Under the pieces are notes generated by a model. The model saw nothing but the letters and a program-made list of their open reading frames with translations, was not told the DNA's origin and made no database searches. A stretch of 64,000 bases of DNA from NCBI GenBank assembly GCA_026874595.1, contig CM049313.1, positions 15,747,508-15,811,507 of the forward strand, read 5' to 3'. Made by a program: the position numbers and the translations under genes. Source of the stretch: Sipunculus nudus (Eukaryota > Annelida > Sipuncula > Golfingiida > Sipunculidae). Positions 24,501 to 38,600 of the stretch are shown here, piece after piece. Numbering within the stretch: the stretch's first letter is position 1; the number at the start of each line of letters is the position of its first letter.

Positions 24501-27500
24501 TTACCAGTTCCGACTTTTACGGTTTATATGGTTCCCTCGTTAAAGTGAGTTGACTAAACTGAGTTCTCTTTTAAATAAAACGAAAATTAGATTTATTCAT
24601 CAATCAATCAATTACTAAGTCGACCAAACTTGACCAACTATTCATTAATACTAATCATATTAAACTCATTTTATAGTAAAGCTGAAAAGGGTGGCAAATG
24701 ATTTGGACTCTATTGGCCATGGCGAAAATCTACGATTGGGCATTAAAATAAGAAATAACAATTAAAATGTTTCAGTTGTTACATCTTTTTCCTAGTATTA
24801 CTCATGCAATGCTTTATACAAAGAGATACAATGGCTCAATATTTTATCTGATAATACATGTGAAGATCAGATTTGACAATTTAATGCCCTAACAATTTAT
24901 ATATATATATATGTAAGAAACAAATTATTTTAATAGGCATAATTGATAAACGGCTTTAATGTTTCAAAATGCAGCCCTGAACGAGTAATGGAGCCCTGAT
25001 TTTGCATTCGAGTAATCAATTAGATTTACTCTGATTCGAGCGCTCCTTTTTGTCATCATAGTGTATATATATGACTAGAAATGTGCATTTCCATGGATAC
25101 ATGCCTCTGCCATTGGATCACAAGTTTCGAAAACGCTCTCTGAGAACAGTGGACACTACCACTCCGAGGTGCTGGACGCTCGAATGTGACCTGGACAGGT
25201 GGCCGGGCCACATCGTAAGGCGAGACCTTCTGTGTTTTCACTTATTTTTTGGCCCATATTCCCAGGTTCATTCATGCATTAGTGACCGAACACCTGTGAC
25301 TATTCCTTGATGATACTTCAGAATCCGGAGAAGAAGCTGGATCAACACCAAAATCTAATTGATCCTTCCTTGGCCCATTCCCGAAATGCCTATAAAATGG
25401 CCCAGATTGATGAAAAAAGTGAATCTACATTTGTGAATATTCTTTTATGGCGTTCCTGAATCCGGATCACGTGACGGATTACAACAAAATCTAAACGATT
25501 GTTCAAAGGCCTATTCCCGAAATACCCTGAAAATGTCATGAGATTCCGTTCATGATTGCGTGAATTATTTTCTGATTAAACGCGCACACACGAACATATA
25601 CGAACGGGAACGAACGCATGCCATATTTGCGGAGACAAAAAAGTAGGCTTTGATGAGTTAATGGCCAGCATACCTAAAAAAGAACCCTGGTCCAGTAAAA
25701 CAGTGAGCACATTCTGGCCACTAGGCAGAGATATCAAGGACATGGCAAACAATCGGTCGGTGGTTGCTAAGTTAATAAACCTTAGGAAACAGTAATAACA
25801 GTATAAGTATATGTAGGGAAGTATTGAAACATCGCTCAAAAAGCTGTCATCTTTACTTACCTGCGTGCATGTATTATGGAAATACTAACTTCATATGAAA
25901 AAATATGCTCTTAAATATATGGAACATGCATAAAAAATTAATAAACATGTACTCTTATACATTGATTATAAATTATGAAACTATTATTGTCATGAAACAG
26001 ATTATGCCATAGGTTTGTCGATGAAGAGGTTAATAAATTTCTAAAATAAAATTTATTTCATTCTAGGTCAGTATACATTCTTTTTAAACCGAATGCTAAA
26101 GAAACATTGTTGAAGTTTACGGTATTACTGTAGTTTTTAATTTAAAAAAAGCCTCTTTTTTGGTAGGTTTGATGGACAGTTTGAAGGATATCCTGTAAAC
26201 TAGGACATTTTCTTGAGTTATGGGATATAAGCTTGTGAAAGATCTGAGAACCATCCAAGTTTTTATTTGTATAACTATCCTAGCTCTATTTTTTTTTTAA
26301 ACTATGTTTAACATTTCGTTGCAGGAATCGTACAGGCCGGACAGGCCGCGAGAAGAGGAACGCATTGCGTGAACTAAGGAAAAGATGGACGAACAAAGAA
26401 ATCCCGTATATCGTCTCTAACACCTTCAGTAAGTACACACTAGGACCAGGGATGGCCTGTCTAATACTTGTATGTGTTGTCCGTTGGCCGTTGACCGTAA
26501 AATTACGGGCCGTATTAAGCTGGGATGTATTCAGATTTTCCGTTTTATCAGGCAGATTCTTGCATTATTTTGTGTTTGTTATCCGGCCTAATTTGATCCG
26601 TCTTAGCTCTTGTAACATTTTTTTTTACATAATTATATACCATCCAAATTAATTACAAACCCATAGCTAGCCCCGGTTCCATCGCTCATCAGACATGGAG
26701 AAAGAAAATAAAAGGTGAAAGGGGGCAACTGGAATTTGTAAAGGGACAGGCCAGATATTTTAGCCCTTAAACATTGAAAATAAAATGTTGATAAGAAAAA
26801 AACCTTAAAAAGAAAATAAGTCACTGTCAAATCTGGAAACCCAGTATTTTCCAGTATCAAGTGGGTAAACGTTAGCTGAATGATGTAGAGTCATTCAGTG
26901 GGCTGGAGTTAGTTAGATTTATACCAATAGGAAACAAACACGTTACCAGCAGCAGATTAAACCTTTCCCCCATCTTAAAGTACAAAAAGGTTTGGTCTAT
27001 AGTCTTATATTACTACCGATGTTGTCAGTAACATCCAACTTGTCACGTTCCTTCCTGGTTTTACGGTCTTGTTTTTTCTTGTTTTTTTAGCTCTATGGGG
27101 CAGCATACAACCCAAGCAGCCGTATAAGGAGCGACCATGCTGTAAACATTCGCTTGCCTCTATGACCCATATCTTTTCACTCTTAACTTTTTTAATAACC
27201 TTTTATTCATAAATTTCATATATGTATGCAGTATGACATCATAGTTTTTCGAACAATGTTTTCAAGCGTAAACCCCTCTGCGTCTAATTATTCTTGTTTT
27301 CCATATTAATAAATAGTTATGTCTCTAATTTGAATTTCAAGTCTTGGAGATAAGCAGTAAAACAGACATTTCTATTGTTAAACTTCTCCACATAAATATA
27401 CCTTTTTCCTACTAAAATACAAAAGTTCAGAATATAATATGTCATTCCATCCTCACTTTTTACTCCAAATAAAATATCTCTCAAACAGAGCTTTATGTAA

Positions 27501-30500
27501 TTATCAAATATGTTTTTCCACCATGTTATGTTCACAACTCGCTGATGCCCCGATGTGCTGCCCGTATCTTCCGATGTCATCCCTGTGTCACCCGGATGTG
27601 TCCCGGTGTCACCCCTAATCCATGTTCAACAATGTTCCAATGTCTCCCCGATCTTCTGCACTTCCGGGAATTTCTGATGTGGCCCCCACGTTACCTAGCC
27701 TTGAATACACCACTCAATATGCATTTATTTTTGCCTGGTAAGCCTTACTTGACGACAAGAACGCTGGCCGTAGATTCCCTAATGACGCTACCGTGTTAAG
27801 CCGATTTCCCATCGAAAGAAATCGGTAACGACATCGGTGTGGTGTAAGCCCTGACCTAGCAAAAAGGGTTCACGCTGGCGTGGACGAATTTATTACACTA
27901 AACACTAAACGATTTTATGTTTACACGACTTCTACAGTTATTCACACAATTTTTATTAGAGCATAACACTCCGGTGACATATGTTACAAATCTGTGTACA
28001 GAATTAATTTAACACCATGAAAAATATATGAGTGTGAGTGTATATTAAATTTTGGTCAAAAGTTAATAACATATAATTTTTTTTTAAATTTTAATTTTAT
28101 GTATTTTTTAAAACATAACCAGTGCCAAACCTCTGCGAGTATCTTTATTAAAAAAACACACAATCCCATAAGAACCTGTACTCGGTAACATATATACATC
28201 ATAATATTGAATATGGCACACATGACGAGTGACGACGCATTGTTTGTATATATAATTGAATTTATGTGTGTCATTAACTCACCCTTTAAAATAAAATTTC
28301 ACTCACGAGTAGATACGTAATTCAACCATGTTATGTCTATTATGCATTTGCTTTCATGTTTTGTTTTTCAGCATTATATGTTTATGTATATATGATTGTG
28401 TTAAAAGCGCCTATATAAGTACATTGTATCTGTTTTATGTTTGTATATGTTAACAAGTTGTGATGTTATTGTTTCAGTAAAAAAAACCTTTGTCTGATTG
28501 TGTGTATATTTTCAGGTCAGGCTGACATGGAGCAGGTGAATGCCGCCTTCTCTGACTGGCAGAAGTATACCTGTCTCAAGTTCAGAAAAGCTAACTCCTG
28601 GGACAGGAACAAGATCGTCATACAAAACGGGGGAGGGTAGGCTCCACTTTAGTATCTTTATTAATTAAAGAACTAATTTTGTATTGTTTTTCTGCATTGA
28701 GTGAATTGCATGATCGCTCAAAGGCCTTTGCATTGTACAAAAAAATTAGAATGCCAAACGAAAGGTATCACAACTATTAACAATTAAACACATAGGGACA
28801 TTTTGTATACTAGTAATCCCGAATCGGCCATTAATTTTTTTTATGATTTTCTAGACATTCTCCCAGCGATTCTCAGTAAGACCGAGGCTTTCTTTCTCAC
28901 TTTCTCTCTATCAAGTACACACACGCTGTAGCCTCTGGTACAAGCAAAACCTGATTCTCTGTTTGTCTCCCTATTCCTCCCTATGTTCATCCTTATTTTT
29001 TCGTTCTGTTTCCTTGTCTTTCTCTCATACACGATCATACGTAAAGATACACTGAAAATGCATCAAAAATCGCTCATATATCGTACATTTCATTATCATA
29101 TATACGATGAGGATGTTAACCTGAGCGATGCTTGGAGTATTCTGTCATTGACCATTAATTAACAGTTATTGTTACACAGGTGTGCATCTTATGTAGGGAT
29201 GCAGAATGGTGCACAGACGGTCGACCTGGCTCGTGGCTGCAGAAAGGTAAACTTTTGTATGGGACAGGTTTCTTGTCACCAATGGTTCAGAGTAGGTTGG
29301 GACCTGATGTATTAATACAAACGTAGGGCATTTCGTCATCATACATGGTACAACACGGATAACGCACGGGGGAAAAATGCGTCATATTTTTCATAGACCA
29401 GAGAGAGGTGAGAAGTAAACACCTGACAATGTATTGAATCTTATAGGCGATAAATAGGTTTGTCGATATTAAGATATATTTGCTCATTTGGTTTGAAGAC
29501 TATAACAATTAGAATAGGCGACCTCCCTTATTTCAGGGAGTCAATTCCTACAAATTTATCGGAACAGAGACCGAGACAAGTCACCAGTTCCCACAATGCA
29601 GAAATGATAAAAATCTTTACGACATCCTAAATAAATAAAGTTTTGAGATGTAATATGACGTTGTACTTTAAAGAAACAAGGATTTGGTTTCAACAGGGCT
29701 AAAATACGATTAATAAGCCTAAATCACTGGGATTAATATGAATATAAGACATTTTTAGTGGCTCAGCTTTGGGAAATTTGCAAGGGGAATTTAATGTTCC
29801 AAGAAATGATGAGAACTTCATACTTTCCTTTGATTCCTTTCACAGAAAGGCGTGATTATTCACGAGTTGGGCCACGCCATCGGGTTTCACCACGAGCAGA
29901 CCCGACCTGACCGCGACCGACACGTGACCATCTATAAACGTAACATCCGGCGGGACGCCCTGTTCAACTTCCAGCTGTATACGTGGGACGTCATCAAGAG
30001 TTATGGAGTGCCGTACGACTACACCAGCGTCATGCACTACGGACAGTATGTAAGTGGTGTTAGTGTATGGTTCACTCCATCACATCTCCCTATGAACCAG
30101 GTCTGTTGATCAGTTTAGCAAACAATAGGCCTTTTCAACTACCCTAGTGACATCTATAGGCGACGATTGACACTAACAGTTCCGGTCACTTATAGTAACG
30201 AAAAAGAAACTAATTGCTATATCTCATAAGGTGATGGCAGACGAATCCTGGCTTACCAATAGGGATATGGGCCCTGTCTGTGTGTGTGGCATGTATCTTC
30301 TTTCATTTAACAAAACCCGCCATGCTGACTCAAAGGACCCGAACCCAGCAGACGACAGTTGCCTGCAGTGCGCATGCTCGTGGAAAAGGTCTGTTGAACC
30401 AATCATGTACGGCGTGAGTCGGGGACAACAAATATGTTGCTATTTTTAGAGCAACCGTGTGGCGAAGTCTGATCTTATTCAGAATCAGACAGATCATATA

Positions 30501-30807
30501 CCGTGCATCATGAATGTTTTTTCTTTCGCGAGGTTTTCAAATTCGCGATATTCGAGACAGGGAAGTTACGGTCACATCACGTGCGCTTATTCACGATATA
30601 TATAGCAGGCCAGGAGGCTCGCTTGAGCAAGGTTTCTGCTGAACCGAGTCAGAGACTTGGCTCTCAAAAGATGCTTTACAGGTCCAGCTGATAATACATT
30701 TTACGAATTTGTACTTTATAAATATAATTCAAGACCTTGGGGTCAGGTTTTTTGCTCACTAGTGTAAGCATGTTAATTTAAGCATAGGTGACACTTGCTC
30801 TTTTCAA

Positions 30808-30868
<61 letters not shown>

Positions 30869-32553
30869 TGTGAGTTAGATATTTATAGTTTGAGTATTAC
30901 CTCGTTTTTCTATTAATAACCGACAATAAGAAACAGTGAATTAGATTACAATTTCCAAAACAGAATTTGAGTGCTATAAATTCCATGCGTGCTTGCGACG
31001 ATAACATATAAGGAAGAGCATACACATATCAAAATAAATAATAAATACATATAAAAATTTGTTTTTCTACTGTTGTGATGCTAAAAAATGTATTCATTTT
31101 TCCTCCTCAGGCCTTCTCTCACAACGGGCAGCCCACCATCAAGACGAAGGACCGGAGTAAACAACACCTGATTGGTAACCGCATGGGCCACTCCTTCTAC
31201 GACATCAAGCTGGCCAACCTCATGTACGGCTGTAACTGTAAGTGCTGCCACCTAGTGACAGATTTCACATTAGACTTAAGAGACTATATTCCAAATAACA
31301 ATGTTTCCCTATATAATGACAGTGTTGAATAAAGACTTATTAAACTCCTCTTATATGTTCAATTTTCACCAATAAAAGATGAACAGAGGTATACACCAAA
31401 TACACCATGCAAGGCCGGGACACCAATCCACTATTAAAAAAAGTGCGTCGATGAATGCTATGAAAAAATAACAGCAGTTGGCGCCACCTGTCTGGTCTAA
31501 AACAAAGTTATCCAAGACAGATTTACATGCCACGTTTTCAGGCTGATACATCCACTGCTCCTCAAATATGAGCGATTTTTACCAAAAGCAAACAGACGGA
31601 TGAACGCCACGCAAAAACAAATGGCAAATAGTGTCATAAGTCTTGAATACAAGATGGGGGTATCAAAATCTATGGACATGCACAATTTCAGGCCAATACG
31701 GCAAACCACTCCTGGGAAAAGGGCTTTAATATATTTAATGAAAAGAGATTGGTGGCTCTACCTGTCTGGTCTGTTACAAAACTTTCCAAGATGGATGTAC
31801 CTGCCAACTTTCAGACCAATACATTGAACCACTCCTGAGAGGAGCACTTTTCACCTAAAGCAAACCTACGGTTGGACGCAACACGAAAACAATTGCAGAT
31901 GGCGCAACCAATCTGGAGAACGAAATGTAGAGGTCCAAGATCTATGGACATGCAAAATTTCAGCTAAATACATTGGACCACTCCTGAGATATCGGTTGTT
32001 ATAAAAAAAAATTCAAATTCATACTGTACAATAAGGACTGCAGGTGTCGCCACCAGACTTTGTTAGGCACAACAACATCGGCGAGCGAATAACTATGCCG
32101 GGGTTCAGTGGAGTTCTCCGGGAACGGACGCGGCGGCGGCGGAACCCGGTAAAAACCATAGTATCTGCAAAACTTTGTTTTGGCGGATACAACTAATCAG
32201 CTACACCTATAGGGCCTTACAGTCCGATAATACCAGTTGAATTCCTGCTTTGGTGCTTAAATATTCATTTCTTGTTCTGATGATCCTGCTTTCAAGGAAT
32301 AAATATTTCCACACAGAGTAACAAGATGGCATCATTTAAGAGTAACTTTCGTTTCACATACGGTCACCTTGATCCAGGTGATGCCAAATGCATGAAAAAA
32401 CCATTGATGCCTAACCAATAAAACACCTGAAAAAAAATTGTTTAAAAAAATATTGTTGGATACTCAATACAATCACTTCCTTTCGCAGTAAAATCATTAT
32501 GCAGAGTACATATTTACATTACAAGAATAAAGAAAACATTATTGTTTGAATGT

Positions 32554-32625
<72 letters not shown>

Positions 32626-35600
32626 CGCAGCCCACTGCCGATCACCTCCGAAATGTCCCGGGATAGACGCGTTCGTTGGTAAGGACTGTAAATGCTGGTG
32701 TCCTGGCAACCCAGTCAAACTGTGTAGTACTAGCGGTGGAGGCGGAACGGGAGGGAACGCCGGAACCAAACCAAAACAAGGTGGGTTGACACGTTGGAAA
32801 ACGCGTATGCGTATTCAGGATGACAAAAACGGGACAAAATTAAAGAATAAGATAGACAGCCCTTTATCCGAATATCTTCGCCGGGGGGGGGGGGGGGGGG
32901 ACGGGTGGTCACAGGTTTTGTTGGAATAAACCAACTTTCCTGAGAAATATACAACGCGGCATCTTTGTCATTGTTTTGGTACCGGTGATATATTATTTTT
33001 CGGTTGCTAGAGTCAATAAAAAGGGATCATGCCATATAAAATGTACAGTCAAGAAGGTTTCTAATCAAACCATTTTTCATTGCGTTATCTGTAAATCTCT
33101 AGCCGAACCACCCTTCCGCCAGAGGTCGTGTCTACTGAAAACGAACCGCTTCCAGTTAAGCCTTGTGAGACCGTAGGGTTAAAAACTCTCAAAACCCTAA
33201 CGAGGGGAGTCCGATTAATTGTTTGGCCGAACTAGTTGGCATCCACAATGACAAATAAGCATGCCAATATACTTGTTGTTTTTAAAAATATCCGTTTATA
33301 AATCAATTTGGGTTCCGCTTCGTGATTAGTCACGCTGTTTGTAAATAACTTCAGAAAGGCGTCATTTATTGCAGTTTCAGAAGATCAAAAGATACCTGCG
33401 TTCCGTTCTCACATTTTTCACACGTTTTTAATCTGATTTTTCTTTTAAATCAGTTTAATTTGAAAATACATCACAGACATCCCGAGAGGGACAATAACCG
33501 TCTCTCTTTAAAAAATTATACTTCACGGCCTGTTATCAATTTTCACCGTAGGTTGTCAATTTTCATGTCGTTTTTGTTTAATCCTTTCTCTCCTTGACCG
33601 CTTGGCTAGTTTCTCAAATTTCAAATTACATGTCTTCAGGGAAATCAACACAAATTATTTATTTTTTAATTCAAATTATCGACACTTTTATCTGTCTTGC
33701 CTGTAATGCTTAAGTTGTCATGTAACAATTATTGGCTAAAGAAAATAGACCTACATGCATGTGTACTATCAAGGAGAGTTGGTGGAAACGGAACCTCAGC
33801 ATGTTAACCAGTTGCGGCCACGATTAAGTTTGTCTAGTTGGACAATTTTTTGAAAGACTGGCGTAAATGTATTATCAGTGGTGTCAGTTTATCTTCAAGG
33901 ATTGGGGGATGATTTGCAGGCGTGTGAGGGTAATCAAAGGAGGAACAACCTATTTATAAACAAACACACCCACCCATACACACACACACATATATATATA
34001 CCTTTTATTGTCTGTGTGGCATATTTCACATATATTACAATTAAGTATAAGGGTGCCTTTCCATACATGCGGGCCCCCGCGCGGGTCCCGCACGGTTGAA
34101 ATCCAACAAGTGTGTTATCACTGTCGCCTTTCCATACGTGCGGGCACCCGCGCGGGTCCCGCATGCGGATCCAGCAGTGTTGGATTTCTGCGGGGGCCCG
34201 CATGCGGATGCTACATGTATATATTAGTAGCTGGCATGTGTCCTTGTATTTGAAAAGAAAAAGGGGCTGATAGAGCTTATTTAATTGCATTAAAAAAATA
34301 TACGACCATTCTTCATTGAGATACGTCCCGGGACCAGCTCTAGTTAGAGTGTGACAGGAAATAGCCACCATATATGATACGATATTAATCCGCTCCAATC
34401 TGCCTCATCAGTTAGTATAAATGTTTACACTGAATATTTTCTTAAGATATTACACTAAAATTTTAGAAATTATAATTATAAGTGCATGCGTTTATCCAAA
34501 CTAATGGGTCACCCGCATGCGGGGACCCGCACATATGGAAAGGGACTCTTCGCATGCGGGGACCCGCGCGGGTCCCGCGCGGGTGAAAATCCGCATGTAT
34601 GGAAAGGCACCCTAAGGTTTTAAAAAATAAGGTTATTTCTAATAAATGATCATTCTAAACTGGATTTAGATATATAATATGTCATAGTTAACTTAGAAAT
34701 CGAAAAAAGTTTACAATTCTAATTATTAATATATTTCATTTTCAATATATAAAAATTATTCTCTCAATATCAGGTGGATGATTGCATTGCGCGTGTATGT
34801 TGTGTGTGGGGGGGGGGGATAGATACCCATATACCCCTACCCATGTATTGACGCCCCTGCCTGTATGGCTTCCATTAGGAACGGCGAACATTGAAAAATG
34901 TTGATGTTTCAAATGGTCGGGTGATGTCTGGTGGGCGGACATATAATTGAGGCCCTTGCTAATACCTGTGGTATGCCTCCCATGCACGCCTCTGATTGTC
35001 AGAGCTTTAGAGCCTTGATCCATCCTCCCGTCCATATACCGCCGGTATCCGGTCCTGAAATTAAACCAAGTTATAAATGAACTGACGTGACAGCTCCCCT
35101 CTGTTTAACGAGCTCCAGGCCCCGGCCCACTACTGTTACCCAGAAAATTACCTATTAAATATTTATCACCTCCCTGCTACACTTTCTCTAAAATACAAGC
35201 TTGGCTGTGGTAAAAGCTCGGGTAAAATGGTTTTAAAATGAATGTTATGTTGTATCCTCTGGTGCCATGCAAGATCACCAGGGGAAATTGCGAGAAATTG
35301 TATTAAAATTGCCATTTCAGCCGACAGTGACTCATTTTCGTTTATTTTAATTATACGATAGAAAAAAAATAGAACTTCAATTTCTAATTTGTGCCGAATA
35401 AGAAAACAATAATCAGAAAGCAACTTGAAAAATCGACACACACACATACACTTTTAAAGATATTACAGTAGAGCGCCGTATTTCCGAATGCCGAATTTCC
35501 GTAAATTCGTTTTTCGAAAATTAAAATGGGGAACCGAAAATGTATTCGGATTTCCGAATGTAAAAACCTAAAATGAGTATTGTATTTACGAGTCACAAGG

Positions 35601-38600
35601 CCTGCAGTCATGTGTTTAGCCCAGTGTTGATCCTAATTAATTAGTTCTGGGCCGATGTTGTCGCCGGGGCAAAGGTGTGAAAACTACAGCTAGCCCCGCA
35701 ACGCTCGGCCCTCTGTACCCTAACAAGCGACTGAGCAGTTTATCCAAGAGCACTTGTGTGTTACCTATCACATCTCGTTTGTACTCGAGCAAGCATAGTT
35801 CGTCGGCTTGGGACAGGATGTCATGCCAAAATATTGAGCAGTTTACTCGCATCAGCATTGGTTAGGCATAATTCATTAAACGCTTATGCTCGAGCAGCTT
35901 TTAAATGTCCCGGTCTTCAATTACGTAGATCGATAAGAAACACCGTGTTCCTTGGCGATGTCATTTGACCTTTCCCTCCGGTGAATTTGACGAAAAAAAA
36001 AGAGCACGCACGTATCCTTAAAGCAGGGTAGACTGATCTTTGCCAATTATGCTCAGCAATAATCCAATGTTTTTTTAAACGTCCAGGTCGTCAATTAGGA
36101 ATACCGAAAAGAAACAAAGTTTTTCTCGGGTAAAATGGCATTAAGTTAATCATTAACTGTCGTACTAACTTGCCGCTAGACCCTTGTCCGCATTTCCGAA
36201 TGTTCGTTTTTACGAACAAAATGCTTGTCCCCCGACGCTTTCGTAAAAACGGCGCTCTACTCTACTTCATTAAAAGAGATAAACGCCGTGTTTTCCAAAT
36301 GTGGATAACATCCTGCGGCTTAGATAAACGAAGATAATTGTAACAAAGATCCTAAGCTATTTTTTTTCTGTTATTGGTTATGTATTGCAGGGGCTGACAG
36401 GGTATAAAATAGGAAGGGGTTATTTTTGAAGGCCTCGAAGCGGCAGAGGCGTTACGATGTATCTGGGGGTAGGGGTAATTGAAGAAGGGAGGGGGTATGG
36501 TGAAGAAACGTTGTAAAAATTAAGGCTGGTTTGTTACAGTCTTGGGTTATTAAAAAAGGGAGATGCAAAATCCCACATTGTGTTTTGTTGTTAAGCGTGA
36601 ATTTTAGGTTGGGAAAAACCGCTGAAGGTGAAATTTTGAGTGCTGAGAAAACTTCACCCGAAGCATATTTGTTATTTATTATAGAGTGTTCTGACAACCA
36701 TCCAAACTGCGCCGTGTGGGCCGCCCGGGGGGAGTGCAGGCAAAACCCAGCGTTTATGTACGATAACTGCAAGCGATCATGCGACCGCTGTGATGACAAC
36801 AAAAATGGAAAACCACCACAGCCAAAACGTAAGTAACACCATAATTACAGTTTCAAGAAAAAAGTATTTTCGCAGTATTTTCGCTCAGAGACAGACAGGA
36901 CCATAGTCAGATTATTCTTTGTAGTAACACCAAAAATATTTAGGCTTCGGCTAAGATATATTACGATTTACGATACAGAACGATTTACGACATGCAGCAT
37001 ATCTGATTTATTATATATAGGACATCAGATATATTTTGATGGCTTCTTTCGCTTCCTATGGCTGTATACACTGAAGAATATTAAAGTATATGTTTGAAAA
37101 TAAAAATGAAATGTCACGTCACTAAACATCAGCACATTATCCCAATCAATTTTTTCTTCCCTCGACTGTTTTGTAATGTCCATCTTATGATAAAAAAAAA
37201 CAATCATTTTTCTCAATAAAAGGCTTGCACACACACAAACAGACACAGACACGAAATGTGATCAGTGATAGAAAATTCGACGTTCTGTGATTCGGGTAAA
37301 AAAATCTACAATGGTCATGTTTGCACAAAGCTATATATCATACATCATCATGATAGAAAACTTCGATTAAGAATAAAACCCTTTCAGTAAAGTATAAAAC
37401 ATACACTTATTAGAGTTAGTTTTTCACAACCTGGAAAATCTTAGAATTTCCCCGTTGTCTTAAATAATCATTAAATAATTTAATCCATATAAATAATGAT
37501 TACTTATAACCCATTAAATTGTCATATTGTTTAATAACACAAAAGTTAAAATCTATGAATCTTGTTTTGTTGGTGAGGAATTGAATGATTTGACACTATG
37601 ATCATAATGTATTGACGACCTTTAAACATATAAGTGAAATGCATTGCGTGTGTGTATCACGACTTTAGACAACCAACTTATCCTTTCCCTGGTTTTTCTT
37701 CTTTCGGTACAGTCTAAAGGCTTGTGTGGCGCATTACTATTTGTTTCAAAAGCGGCTGTTCTTAACGAGGCAGTTTCTCCGTGGCTGGTTGAATTGACAG
37801 TTCTCAAATGGACAGTCTCTGCCGTGCTTCACGGAAAGGCCATTAGGCTAATGGCCGAAGAAACCTTGAGTATTTACTTTGACGTTAAAGGGCTTTTTTG
37901 AAGGAAAGTATCATTCACAGTCTGTGAGTGCTTCTGTAAACACACCGAAAGAGTTCCACTGTTATCCCTCATCTAGGAATGTGCTTTGGTATATATGAGC
38001 TAAAAGGCAATAGTGCTATTGGTCACTGTGCGAATCCCTCTAAAGGAAGACGGGAAAAACACGCGTCATAATAAAACCATAAAACTAAAAGCTAAAACCG
38101 AGTACTTCGTACAGAAAATACCAAACAATTTTACCTCTAATAAAGGTAAGACGAATGAACCTGAACTGACCAAGATGTACTCGGGACGAACAAATAAAAA
38201 CTAAAATATATTTTAAATAGAAAAAAAATCAAAAACCCCCCTTTAGCGTGTGACCTTTTTGTGCTATAAGATGTTTAACGACATTACGACATCGTAAGTG
38301 GGTCTTACATACGACATACGGCATGTAGCATGAGAGCCCTCATATTGGTAACTTGGGAATAAAACGGTGAAAACCATACAGCTGTGTTAGAGTTTATTAC
38401 ATTTTGTACAAAGAAAAGAAACATATAAACAGATAAAAAAGAAGGACAAGCATGAAGAAAATATCATCTGTCTCCAAAATGACATTTTTTTTTCATTTCC
38501 GCTTTGTGTTTATCTTCTACAACTATTAGAGGTATTAAAGTCTGTCTATATTCCTCCGTCTAGTGGGCATGTCATTTTATCTTGAAGAATATTTATTTGA

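Larger units (their letters stand above)
31238..32630 (+). other. Astacin intron 8
   Basis: 1.4 kb, half filled by the tandem-repeat element at 31480-32190 and ending in a TA microsatellite at 32557-32621, just before the exon 9 acceptor. Confidence 0.7.
32781..36684 (+). other. Astacin intron 9
   Basis: 3.9 kb carrying a G20 run near 32883, the Harbinger-like MITE at 34051-34612 and the pogo/Tigger-like MITE at 35466-36262. The stretches 32960-34040 and 34620-35460 show nothing else I can name. Confidence 0.7.

Noticed and set aside
30231-30449. 72-codon ORF in intron 7 with several Cys
   Set aside because: It lies inside an intron of the confirmed gene, has no splice context that joins in phase, and its Cys spacing fits no ShKT or EGF pattern.
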